64,000 bases of DNA. Origin: Colwellia sp. MB3u-41. Its GTDB lineage: Bacteria; Pseudomonadota; Gammaproteobacteria; Enterobacterales; Alteromonadaceae. The notes under the pieces were generated by a model. The model ran no database searches. It worked only from the letters and a program-made list of their open reading frames with translations, and was not told the DNA's origin. This document shows positions 56,725 through 64,000 of this stretch, one piece after another. The translations under genes were made by a program, and so were the position numbers. How positions within the stretch are numbered: the first letter of the stretch is position 1; each line of letters starts with the position of its first letter. The stretch spans positions 1 to 64,000 of the forward strand of contig NZ_JACGUT010000075.1 in NCBI RefSeq assembly GCF_014076845.1, in the 5' to 3' direction.

Positions 56725-57780
56725 TTATTGAATAGGTGGAAATTTTATTCGATCTGATAAATGTCCCACAGAACTCACAAAGTAATATGACAAATTCCAG
56801 TGCATTAAACTCTTGTAATTATTATAAGCTAAATAAACTCGGCCATTTTCATCATCAGGAAATACCAGCGCTGCTTTCACATCAACTTTAGGCAAATGAG
56901 TACCGTCTGCACGCCTGATACCGAGACTTTGCCATTGTGCTAAGGTTTTTTCTGTTCTTGTCCAAGCTTTTAACCAGTTTTTTCGGCTGCCCGTATTTTT
57001 AGGGATCGCCAACGATGTATCAAAATCTAGTGGTAATTTAACCTGCCTACCCCAGGTTAATTCGTCGTTCCAACCTTCTTTTTTAAGATAGTTTGCCATT
57101 GATGAAAATACATCCACCGGATTTCTCCAAATATCTTTTTTACCATCACCGTTTCCATCGACAGCATAAGCTAAAAACGACGTTGGCATAAACTGATTTT
57201 GCCCCATGGCCCCCGCCCAAGAACCTTTCATATTTTCAACACTAACATGTCCTTGTTGAACAATAGTTAACGCGGCCCACAGTTGTTTTTTAAAAAAGAC
57301 TTCGCGACGACCTTCATACGCTAACGTTGTAAGCGCAGAAATAACATTATAGTTACCCATGATTTTACCAAAATTAGTTTCTAGTCCCCATAAAGCAACA
57401 ATAAAGCGGGGCTGAACACGATATTTCTTAGCTATTTCAGTTAACAAAGGTAAATGTTTTTTGTACATTACACGCGCTTTTTTTATTTTCCAATCGGGTA
57501 CACGTTTTGGTAAATAGGTATCTAAGGTTTCAACTTTTTCAGGTTGAGAGCGATCGGCCTTTACCGCACGTTGATGAAATTTAACTTTTGAAAAGGCACG
57601 GTTAATGAACGCTGTATTATAACCCTTGGTTAACGCTTCTTTTTTGAGAGCTACAACATATTTTTCAAAACCTGCTTCCGTCAATTCTTTAGTTGAGGCC
57701 TGCGCAGGATTGATTAAACTAAGTAATAAAGAAAACACAATGAATGTGCTGTATTTATTGATTTCAAACAATAGAGTCAT
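56725..57780 (-). CDS. Lytic murein transglycosylase, MltB family
   Basis: 351 aa periplasmic enzyme cleaving peptidoglycan glycan strands. A signal sequence (about 1-28, ending QA-S) precedes the SLT-like domain. The catalytic Glu is in ALWGLETNFGKIMG. GAMGQNQFMPTSFLAYAVDGNGDGKKDIW is the MltB signature with its calcium-type loop. No lipobox, so it is soluble rather than a lipoprotein. The ATG at 57780 has AAGGAG 6 nt upstream, inside the end of ycgL; an ATG at 57795 is less likely. Confidence 0.9.
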   Translation of the reverse strand: MTLLFEINKYSTFIVFSLLLSLINPAQASTKELTEAGFEKYVVALKKEALTKGYNTAFINRAFSKVKFHQRAVKADRSQPEKVETLDTYLPKRVPDWKIKKARVMYKKHLPLLTEIAKKYRVQPRFIVALWGLETNFGKIMGNYNVISALTTLAYEGRREVFFKKQLWAALTIVQQGHVSVENMKGSWAGAMGQNQFMPTSFLAYAVDGNGDGKKDIWRNPVDVFSSMANYLKKEGWNDELTWGRQVKLPLDFDTSLAIPKNTGSRKNWLKAWTRTEKTLAQWQSLGIRRADGTHLPKVDVKAALVFPDDENGRVYLAYNNYKSLMHWNLSYYFVSSVGHLSDRIKFPPIQ

Positions 57781-57781
57781 G

Positions 57782-58081
57782 CTACGCTCCTTCATCTTTT
57801 TTGTTGTTTTCTAAATTCATTTCTTCTTTGTGTTGATCAAGTAAGTTCTCCACAGGCGGAGGCAGTTGCAGATAGAACCCTTGTTCATTTAAATTTGCTT
57901 TAACTTTTTCAATGTCTGCTAAAGCAAGTTTTTCTTTATTGGCTAAATTCATCACAGTAACAAGTGTAGGTTTACCAAAAATCAACATTAAGGGTGCTGG
58001 CACAGCAGAAAAGTCATTACGTTGTTTAACAAAAAGATATGTTTGGGCTTTTTTAGTACTTTTATAAATGGTACACAGCAT
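57782..58081 (-). CDS. ycgL: YcgL-domain protein
   Basis: 99 aa. MLCTIYKSTKKAQTYLFV and GFYLQLPPPVENLL are the family hallmarks. A small fold of unknown function, conserved next to rnd or minC in gammaproteobacteria. Its stop lies 1 nt from the start of the transglycosylase, so they are coupled. The C-terminal tail is charged and variable. Confidence 0.9.
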   Translation of the reverse strand: MLCTIYKSTKKAQTYLFVKQRNDFSAVPAPLMLIFGKPTLVTVMNLANKEKLALADIEKVKANLNEQGFYLQLPPPVENLLDQHKEEMNLENNKKDEGA

Positions 58082-58133
58082 AAAGGAGACCTATGTTTAT
58101 AGTTCAAGGGTTAAAAGTGTCTTATAGATATTT

Positions 58134-59273
58134 TTATTTAAAATCATTATTGGCGAATTCTGTTAATTGGTCACCAAACAGTACTTTACGCCAGCCCGAT
58201 AATATATCAATGGATTGGCTATATTCAGGCGCATTCGTTAAAGCAAAGTGCGTTGACAAAAATTGATTGATTTGTTTTTTAGACGCTAAATTCTCGGGTG
58301 AAACGTCAATCTTTTGAGCTTGTTCAGCAACGAAATTTTTTACTTTTTTAAATATTTGTTTGTAACCTGGGTATTCATCAAGCCGTAGGATCTTCTCTGG
58401 ATATTCTCCACAATCTTCTTGTTCTGCTCTTTTCAACACCATCAGCATTGATTTACCTTTATGTCGAACATCTAACATTTCAACACCTTCAAGGTTTGCC
58501 ATACTGCCCACGTTACTTGGGTTATGTACGGCTAACGCGAACAAGGTATGGTCTTTGGCAATAAACCCTATCGGCATATCACGACTTTTGGCTTGCTGAA
58601 AACGCCAGCTGGCTAAATACTGCAATATATAGAGTTGCTTAGGGCTAAGCTTCCAGCTTAACTTGATATTACGATATAGTTTACTTTCATCAATGGGGGT
58701 GAACTTTTTCTCAATCAGCAGCTCACTTTCTTCTTTAGCCGCATCAAGCCAACCGGCTTGTTCGAGCTCATGGTGAATACGCGGGTAAAGTTGAAATAAA
58801 TACTCAACATCAGCTTGTGCATAATCAAGTTGCTTAGCACTTAAAGGACGCTTCATCCAATCAGTTCTTGATTCTGATTTATCAACTTCAATGTCTAAAT
58901 AATGATTCACCATAGCCGCGTACCCCATCGACAAACCATGTCCGAGGAACGACATCATTATTTGGCTGTCAATTAAGTTAACAGGACGACAATTGGCAGC
59001 GGTTAGAAAAACCTCTAAATCTTCTGAACAGGCATGTAAAACCTTACAAATATTTTCATCGGTTAATAACTGCCAAAAAGGTGATAAGTCATCTATAGCA
59101 ACGGGGTCAATTAGCGCTAAATTTTCCCCGTCATTCACTTGAATAAGACCTAATTTAGGATACAAGGTACGCGTACGAACAAATTCGGTATCTATTGCCA
59201 AAAAGTCTGCTTTTGCAAGCTTCTGACAAAGCGTTACCAATGAGGCATGATCTTCTATGTATGTTTTATTCAA
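58134..59273 (-). CDS. rnd: Ribonuclease D
   Basis: 379 aa 3'-5' exoribonuclease maturing tRNA and other small RNAs. DEDDy residues appear in LAIDTEFVRTRT (Asp, Glu), DLEVFL/NLIDSQIM, and DYAQADVEYL (Tyr, Asp). Two HRDC domains follow (about 210-290 and 300-375). The start is a TTG at 59273 behind AAGGGA. It lies 18 nt downstream of rluB. Confidence 0.95.
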   Translation of the reverse strand: MNKTYIEDHASLVTLCQKLAKADFLAIDTEFVRTRTLYPKLGLIQVNDGENLALIDPVAIDDLSPFWQLLTDENICKVLHACSEDLEVFLTAANCRPVNLIDSQIMMSFLGHGLSMGYAAMVNHYLDIEVDKSESRTDWMKRPLSAKQLDYAQADVEYLFQLYPRIHHELEQAGWLDAAKEESELLIEKKFTPIDESKLYRNIKLSWKLSPKQLYILQYLASWRFQQAKSRDMPIGFIAKDHTLFALAVHNPSNVGSMANLEGVEMLDVRHKGKSMLMVLKRAEQEDCGEYPEKILRLDEYPGYKQIFKKVKNFVAEQAQKIDVSPENLASKKQINQFLSTHFALTNAPEYSQSIDILSGWRKVLFGDQLTEFANNDFK

Positions 59274-59291
59274 GTTATTGATCCCTTACAA

Positions 59292-60152
59292 CTAACGACG
59301 ACGACGTGTTGCTTGTTGACTTCTTTGTTGATGTTTTTTGACTGAGCGGCGAATACGACGACTTTTAGCGTTATCCATCACTTTTTCATCCACTTTTACT
59401 TTACTTTGCGTTTCTACCGGCAGATTCACTAATTTACGATAATAGTTCACTTCAGGTAACGCTAACTCTGTCCAACCACCATTAGGTAATTGGCGCTTCA
59501 TTTCCATGTCACCATAGCGAACACGAATTAAACGACTGACTTGAACTTCTTGACTTTCCCATAAACGACGAACTTCACGGTTTCGTCCTTCAGAGAGCAC
59601 AACATGAAACCAATGATTACGGCCTTCGCCACCTTTATAAGTGATTTTTTGAAACTTAGCCGGCCCATCTTCTAATTTAACACCCGCACGCAATGTTTGC
59701 AGCATGGCTTCATTAACGTCGCCAAAAACACGTACGGCATACTCACGTTCAACTTTTTGTGAAGGATGCATTAAACGATTAGCAAGTTCACCGTCTGTAG
59801 TGAATAACAACATACCCGAGGTATTGATGTCTAAACGACCAACGGCAACCCAGCGACTATTTTCTAAAGGAGGTAAACGATCAAAAACCGTTGGGCGGCC
59901 TTCAGGATCTTTACGGGTACACATTTCGCCTTCAGGCTTGTTGTACATAATGACACGACATAAGTCGTCTTCTTTAGGTTTTAACTTGACGATATGACCA
60001 TCGAGACGTATTTGCTCGGTTCCTTCGATGCGGTCACCCAAAAAAGCGGTTTTTCCATCAATACTGATACGACCAGCACTAATAAAGGTTTCCATTTCAC
60101 GGCGTGAGCCTTTACCGGCACGGGCAAGGACTTTTTGTAATTTTTCAGACAT
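59292..60152 (-). CDS. rluB: 23S rRNA pseudouridine-2605 synthase
   Basis: 286 aa. N-terminal S4 domain ([20 protein letters not shown]), then the RsuA-type synthase domain with catalytic Asp in [15 protein letters not shown], and a [11 protein letters not shown] strand. The C-terminus (about 255-286) is Arg/Lys-rich, as in RluB. Part of the yciO-scpA-scpB-rluB-rnd run. Confidence 0.95.
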   Translation of the reverse strand: MSEKLQKVLARAGKGSRREMETFISAGRISIDGKTAFLGDRIEGTEQIRLDGHIVKLKPKEDDLCRVIMYNKPEGEMCTRKDPEGRPTVFDRLPPLENSRWVAVGRLDINTSGMLLFTTDGELANRLMHPSQKVEREYAVRVFGDVNEAMLQTLRAGVKLEDGPAKFQKITYKGGEGRNHWFHVVLSEGRNREVRRLWESQEVQVSRLIRVRYGDMEMKRQLPNGGWTELALPEVNYYRKLVNLPVETQSKVKVDEKVMDNAKSRRIRRSVKKHQQRSQQATRRRR

Positions 60153-60262
60153 GGGGTTTAACTCTCTTTACATCAGTAACTTCACGGTATTTACCGCTAC
60201 GTTGCTGGCTCTATAATAAATAGTGTTTATATATTTCTATCAATACGGTGCTGTTGCTATAA

Positions 60263-60844
60263 CTAAACCACTTCTTGAGTAGGTCTATCTATAACGCCTA
60301 AATCAGCCATAGGCAATAAATCGGGTAACTGGCTTAATGATGTTAATGAAAAATAATCTAAAAACACTTTGGTGGTTGCATATAATGAAGGCCTACCGGG
60401 CACTTCTTTGTTACCAACCACTTTTACCCAGTTTCGTTCTAACAATGTTTTCATTATATAACTACTTACCGCGACTCCGCGAATATCTTCTATTTCGCCG
60501 CGTGTTATTGGCTGTTTATACGCAATAAGTGCAAGTGTTTCTAAAAGTGCCCGAGAATACTTAGGCGCTTTTTCTTTAGTGAGCTTAGCGACAAATAAAG
60601 CTAGATCTTCATTAAGTTCATTAATTGTTTCAAACCGGTAACCTGAAGCCACCTGCACCAAATTAATGCCTGAATGTTTATATTTTATCACCAATTGGTT
60701 GATCACATCACGAATTTGCTGGTGAGTGACTTGATAATTAACTAACAACTCTACTTTAATTTGCTTAACGCTCAGAGGCCCATCACTAACAAAAAAAGCC
60801 GCTTCAATAAGTTTCGATAATATGGCTTGTTCACTTGTTGTCAT
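60263..60844 (-). CDS. scpB: Segregation and condensation protein B
   Basis: 193 aa. Two winged-helix domains; dimer that binds ScpA in the SMC complex for chromosome segregation. LIEAAFFVSDGPLSVKQI, ETLALIAYKQPITRGEIEDIRGV and EVPGRPSLYATT are characteristic. The frame is open to 60892, but the ATG at 60844 overlaps the scpA stop (ATGA) and gives the usual N-terminus. Confidence 0.95.
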   Translation of the reverse strand: MTTSEQAILSKLIEAAFFVSDGPLSVKQIKVELLVNYQVTHQQIRDVINQLVIKYKHSGINLVQVASGYRFETINELNEDLALFVAKLTKEKAPKYSRALLETLALIAYKQPITRGEIEDIRGVAVSSYIMKTLLERNWVKVVGNKEVPGRPSLYATTKVFLDYFSLTSLSQLPDLLPMADLGVIDRPTQEVV

Positions 60845-61683
60845 GCGGGTAAACGCACTCTTAATTGACCAAAGATGGTTGTTTGCATGCATTCTATCAA
60901 ACTTTCTTTGATCAGCTCTAAAATAGCTAAAAAAGTGACCACGACACCTTGTCGACCTTCTTGCACGGAAAATAGCGCGCTAAATTCAACAAAAGCGTTA
61001 GCTGTTGTCGCTGCACGTTTTAAGTGCGCGAGTATCGCAGACATTCGTTCTCTGGTTGACAAAAATTCCTTTTCAATACGATGGTGTTCAAGCGCTTTGG
61101 TTCGTTTAAGTATGCCTTGAAGCGCACTCACCAACTCATTTAACTCAACATCCGCTTGAAAAACAGCCGTTTGAAAGTCTTCAGACAATTCAACACTCGC
61201 TTGAAAAGTATTACGTTCGAGTCGAGGAATTCCATCAAGTTGCTGCGCCGCATTTTTAATCACTTCATATTCTTGCAAGCGACGCACTAATTCGGCGCGA
61301 GGGTCTTCGTCTTCTTCAACTACCGCTTGTTTAGGTAATAATAAGCGTGATTTAATTTCCATCAAAATGGCGGCCATGACTAAGTATTCGGCCGCTAATT
61401 CCATTTTAATTTCTTTCATTAATTCAATATATTGCATGTATTGTGTGGTAATGGGCGCAATAGGCATATCGAGAATATCAAATTTTTGTTTTCTAATAAG
61501 GTATAGCAATAAATCAAGCGGCCCTTCAAACGACTCTAAAATAACTTCTAAGGCATCGGGCGGAATAAATAAGTCTTGTGGCTTGTTTACCACAACTTCA
61601 CCACGGATCAATGCTAAGGGTAAAACCTGCTGCACCATATCACGAGGTAGGTTGGCTTTATGTTGACTAGCGGGCTGACTCAC
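60841..61683 (-). CDS. scpA: Segregation and condensation protein A
   Basis: 280 aa kleisin bridging the SMC heads. FEGPLDLLLYLIRKQKFDILDMPIAPITTQYMQYI is the conserved N-terminal SMC-binding region, and MAAILMEIKSRLLLP is the second helix. The C-terminal winged helix is at about 220-275. An N-terminal extension of about 40 residues precedes the usual start, as in related marine bacteria. In MukBEF bacteria such as E. coli this pair is absent. Confidence 0.93.
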   Translation of the reverse strand: MSQPASQHKANLPRDMVQQVLPLALIRGEVVVNKPQDLFIPPDALEVILESFEGPLDLLLYLIRKQKFDILDMPIAPITTQYMQYIELMKEIKMELAAEYLVMAAILMEIKSRLLLPKQAVVEEDEDPRAELVRRLQEYEVIKNAAQQLDGIPRLERNTFQASVELSEDFQTAVFQADVELNELVSALQGILKRTKALEHHRIEKEFLSTRERMSAILAHLKRAATTANAFVEFSALFSVQEGRQGVVVTFLAILELIKESLIECMQTTIFGQLRVRLPA

Positions 61684-61710
61684 TGTTTATTTACCACTGA
61701 CAAGGTCATG

Positions 61711-62331
61711 TTATTCAAAAGGTGTTGGGTCTCCTTCACCCACCCGAATAATATTCACTTCATCTTCAGAAAAATCAATCACGGTTGTTGGGTGCTCACC
61801 TAAATGCCCGCCATTAATAATTAAATCAACTTGGTGCTCTAAAATATCACGGATATGCTCAGGGTCATATTCAGCTCGTTCTTCACCCGGCATTATTAGC
61901 GTTGTCGACATAATAGGTTCTTGTAGCTCAGCCAATAAAGCTTGCACAATGGCATTATCAGGTACACGAATACCGATGGTCTTCTTTTTAGGGTTTAATA
62001 AGCGCTTTGGCACTTCTTTTGAACCTTTAAAAATAAAAGTATATGGGCCTGGGGTATTACTTTTTAATAACCGATAAGCGCTGTTATCCACACGGGTATA
62101 TTCAGATAATTCAGATAAATCACGACACACCAGTGTAAAATTGTGATCTTTGCCGATATTTCGGATATTACAAATACGCTCAAGCGCTTTTTTGTCACCG
62201 ATATGGCAACCTAAAGCATATCCTGAATCGGTAGGATAAACGATAACACCACCTTGTTGGATAATTGCCGCCGCTTGCTTCATCAAACGACCTTGCGGAT
62301 TATCTGGGTGTACATAAAAAAACTGACTCAT
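61711..62331 (-). CDS. yciO: YciO, Sua5/YrdC-fold protein
   Basis: 206 aa. Very close in sequence to E. coli YciO: MSQFFYVHPDNPQGRLMKQA, VYPTDSGYALGC, NFTLVCRDLSEL and KKTIGIRVPDN. The fold is that of threonylcarbamoyl-AMP synthase, but YciO is a paralogue whose activity is less certain. Lies 27 nt downstream of rnm, as in E. coli. Confidence 0.93.
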   Translation of the reverse strand: MSQFFYVHPDNPQGRLMKQAAAIIQQGGVIVYPTDSGYALGCHIGDKKALERICNIRNIGKDHNFTLVCRDLSELSEYTRVDNSAYRLLKSNTPGPYTFIFKGSKEVPKRLLNPKKKTIGIRVPDNAIVQALLAELQEPIMSTTLIMPGEERAEYDPEHIRDILEHQVDLIINGGHLGEHPTTVIDFSEDEVNIIRVGEGDPTPFE

Positions 62332-62358
62332 AAGTTTACTCCAGTGCAGGTGTTAATG

Positions 62359-63231
62359 TTAATGCCAAAGATCCCAAATAGGCTTTACTGTATCTGGCAT
62401 GCGTAAATTACGGCCTAAATCACTCCATCGGGTTGGATAATGAAAGTCGGAGCCCATAGACGCATGTAAATCATATTCTAAACAAAAGCTTAGCATTAAT
62501 TTTCGTTGTTCGTTAGCCATTTGCGGTAATACTATTTCTAAACCATCACCCTTTGCGGCTTTAAACTGCACCACTAAACGACGTAACCATTTGGTTGATA
62601 AGTCATATCTAACTGGATGCGCAATAACAGCATTACCGCCAGCATGATGAATAGCCGCAACCGCCTCTTCAATAGAACACCACGTTGGCTTTACAAAAGC
62701 ACGTTGCCCTTTGCCAATATATTTATCAAAGGCTTTTTGCATATGATCAACATGCCCTTCTTGTAATAATATTTTAGCAAAGTGTGCGCGGGTAATAGAG
62801 CCTTCGCCCGCTAAATCTTTCGCTTGTTGATAAATACCTGGGAAACCACACTTTGTCAGTTTTTCACCCATGCTGGTTGCTCGTAACTCTCTTGCTGCTT
62901 GTTGGCGACTAATTAAGGTTTGTAACTCAATATTGTTAACATCAATATTAAGACCAACAATATGAATTTCAAAACCATGCCAACTGGTTGATATTTCAAT
63001 ACCGCTTACTAATGTTAATGGATGATTTTTTTCTAAAATATAATCTTTAGCTATAGATAAACCTTTTACCGTGTCATGGTCAGTAATGGCTAAAACATTC
63101 AATTGGAAGTTTACCGCCCGTTCAACAAGCTCTTGCGGCGTTAAGGTTCCGTCAGAACATTTTGTATGGCTGTGTAAATCAACCCGCAGGCTATAATAAT
63201 CAGCTAAATCAGAGGTTGACAATACAGTCAT
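62359..63231 (-). CDS. rnm: PHP-domain 5'-3' exoribonuclease Rnm (RNase AM, YciV)
   Basis: 290 aa PHP-family metal-dependent enzyme. RVDLHSHTKCSDGTLTPQEL (HxH), AITDHDT, and GSDFH near the C-terminus supply metal ligands. E. coli YciV/RNase AM matures the 5' ends of rRNAs. Its position, divergent from the trp operon and followed by yciO, matches E. coli. Confidence 0.92.
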   Translation of the reverse strand: MTVLSTSDLADYYSLRVDLHSHTKCSDGTLTPQELVERAVNFQLNVLAITDHDTVKGLSIAKDYILEKNHPLTLVSGIEISTSWHGFEIHIVGLNIDVNNIELQTLISRQQAARELRATSMGEKLTKCGFPGIYQQAKDLAGEGSITRAHFAKILLQEGHVDHMQKAFDKYIGKGQRAFVKPTWCSIEEAVAAIHHAGGNAVIAHPVRYDLSTKWLRRLVVQFKAAKGDGLEIVLPQMANEQRKLMLSFCLEYDLHASMGSDFHYPTRWSDLGRNLRMPDTVKPIWDLWH

Positions 63232-63255
63232 AATCGGTTCTTCTATAGGGGAATT

Positions 63256-63271
63256 AATTGCTCATGCAATT
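63256..63271. promoter_or_regulatory. Inverted repeat in the rnm-trp divergent promoter region
   Basis: AATTGC-TCAT-GCAATT is a perfect 6-bp inverted repeat just upstream of the first trp leader ORF. It could be an operator, but it does not look like the E. coli TrpR site (CTAGT half-sites). Confidence 0.3.
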
Positions 63272-63291
63272 TTACTGAGATGAAGACAATA

Positions 63292-63348
63292 ATGATACAA
63301 GTAAAACAAACTATTTTGATGATTTTTTGGTGGCATAACTCTACATAA
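63292..63348 (+). CDS. trpL: trp leader peptide 1 (with tandem Trp codons)
   Basis: 18 aa from the ATG at 63292, ending MIFWWHNST before a TAA. A further in-frame ATG lies at 63280. Two adjacent Trp codons sit at 63328-63333. The stop codon lies inside the block ATAAGTGGG (63345-63353), which is identical to the 3' arm of the downstream terminator. So it can pair with the terminator's 5' arm, giving an antiterminator when the ribosome stalls at Trp. The SD site is weak. Confidence 0.75.
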   Translation: MIQVKQTILMIFWWHNST

Positions 63349-63382
63349 GTGGGTTGTGATGTTTACTTGTACGTAAAAATTC

Positions 63383-63425
63383 AAAAAGCCTGCTTATTTT
63401 AGAGATAAGTGGGCTTTTTACTTTT
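63383..63425 (+). terminator. trp attenuator terminator
   Basis: A 15-bp stem (AAAAAGCCTGCTTAT with ATAAGTGGGCTTTTT, two G-U pairs) and a 7-nt loop, followed by more T residues. The competing antiterminator pairs 63345-63353 with 63389-63397. Confidence 0.88.
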
Positions 63426-63459
63426 TAGCATATCGCTAAAGAACTTTGAGAGAAAAATA

Positions 63460-63522
63460 ATGATTACAACCCGTGTTAAAAGTTGGTTTATATGGTGGCT
63501 ACTGCCTATCTATGCAGGTTGA
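63460..63522 (+). CDS. Second Trp-rich leader ORF before trpE
   Basis: 20 aa. Three Trp codons, two of them adjacent (KSWFIWWLLP). GAGAG lies 7 nt before the ATG, a better site than that of leader 1. It starts after the terminator and ends 39 nt before trpE. No second terminator follows, so if it regulates trpE it would act on translation or through Rho, not by intrinsic termination. Confidence 0.65.
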   Translation: MITTRVKSWFIWWLLPIYAG

Positions 63523-63561
63523 CCATTAATTAAAATTAGACGTTAAAAGCTAGGAAAGAAT

Positions 63562-64000
63562 ATGAACCCTCAGAATATGCTTACAATAGATAAGCAAACT
63601 GGCAGTGTTAGCACCCTGTCAGAAACCGTAAAATATCAGACCGATCCCTTGGCGATATTTCACCAGTTAAGCCAAAACAGCGACAATAACTTATTATTAG
63701 AATCTGCTGAAATTGATAAAAAACATCAATTAAAAAGCTTATTACTCACCGATGCGGCATTAAAAATTACCTGTCATGGTAATATTGTCACTTTTGAAGC
63801 ATTAACTAACAATGGACAAGCTGCCCTTGAGTTTGCGCAGCAGCAACTCGCTGCACACGCGACGTTAACCGTTAAAGATAAAATACTTAACGCTGTTTTC
63901 CCCGAATTAACTCAACAACTTGATGAAAATTCACGCTTACTCGCTATTAATCCTTTTCAAAGTTTGCGTTTATTCAACAAACTAGATAATAGCAACCGTC
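63562..64000 (+). CDS. trpE: Anthranilate synthase component I (partial, runs off the window)
   Basis: First 146 codons. NNLLLESAEIDKKHQLKSLLL contains the LLES element (residues 45-48) that forms the tryptophan feedback site, and ITCHGNIVTFEALTNNG follows as in E. coli TrpE. The chorismate-binding domain lies beyond the window. AGGAAAG lies 4-5 nt before the ATG. It makes anthranilate from chorismate with TrpG as amidotransferase partner. Confidence 0.93.
   Translation, partial: MNPQNMLTIDKQTGSVSTLSETVKYQTDPLAIFHQLSQNSDNNLLLESAEIDKKHQLKSLLLTDAALKITCHGNIVTFEALTNNGQAALEFAQQQLAAHATLTVKDKILNAVFPELTQQLDENSRLLAINPFQSLRLFNKLDNSNR

Noticed and set aside
60845-60892. 16-residue extension of ScpB
   Set aside because: It overlaps scpA coding sequence; the ATGA overlap at 60841-60844 is the standard coupled start.

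Overview
The window is a piece of chromosome from a low-GC marine gammaproteobacterium of the order Alteromonadales. Colwellia, Thalassotalea or a close relative is the most likely source. This is inferred from protein resemblance, AT-rich intergenic DNA and gene neighbourhoods shared with E. coli, Shewanella and Vibrio (dnaQ beside tRNA-Asp; gltX divergent from tRNA-Val; alaA-yfbR; rnm-yciO-scpAB-rluB-rnd divergent from trp). No phage, IS transposase, CRISPR array or defence island is visible. Most of the window is core chromosome with short accessory stretches.

Layout. 1-760: four tRNA-Asp genes on the minus strand, one strong promoter, and two decayed tRNA fragments in the spacers. 856-4137: coupled minus-strand operon DUF599, DUF2919, dnaQ, TIGR03503. 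4391-9226: two paralogous CBM9-like/DUF5916 outer-membrane proteins. 9400-11587: secreted lipase with a membrane-anchored unknown protein, preceded by a palindromic operator candidate. 11996-13809: cysK and a convergent alpha/beta hydrolase. 14075-23381: kynurenine-pathway cluster (SDR, nbaE-, nbaF-, nbaC- and nbaD-like genes, cyclase-type formamidase, kynU, kmo, kynA) taking tryptophan to 4-oxalocrotonate. 23463-27835: exported M28 peptidase divergent from a TonB-dependent receptor. 27975-36697: atl, ybiT, rlmJ, a ygfF-like SDR, a desaturase, a DEAD-box helicase, a SUKH-like protein and gltX. 37029-37314: three tRNA-Val genes. 37502-45447: hydrolase, an ABC/AttH-type operon, a ybcJ-like gene and proS. 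45568-49581: an unknown anchored protein, a broken LRAT-like gene, alaA and yfbR. 49662-54588: an HD-GYP response regulator, the ilv attenuator with both acetolactate synthase subunits, and a GNAT protein. 54601-63231: folD, ycgN, mltB-like gene, ycgL, rnd, rluB, scpB, scpA, yciO and rnm, all on the minus strand. 63256-64000: trp leader region and the start of trpE.

Functional links. Tryptophan metabolism appears twice: catabolism through the kynurenine cluster and biosynthesis through trpE under an attenuator. Two amino-acid operons (ilv, trp) have leader peptides that can be read directly from sequence. The secreted lipase, exported peptidase, TonB receptor and DUF5916 proteins fit a heterotroph living on particulate organic matter.

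Most notable observations: (1) two successive Trp-rich leader ORFs before trpE, only the first followed by a terminator; (2) a ybiT gene whose expected ATG is ATA, with a good ribosome binding site; (3) a 165-bp second copy of the 3' end of the aminomuconate-semialdehyde dehydrogenase gene whose differences are nearly all synonymous; (4) a recently broken LRAT-like gene with exactly three lesions; (5) tRNA-Asp remnants between intact copies. None is a clearly new multigene system. All calls come from reading the sequence and from remembered families; no database search was run.
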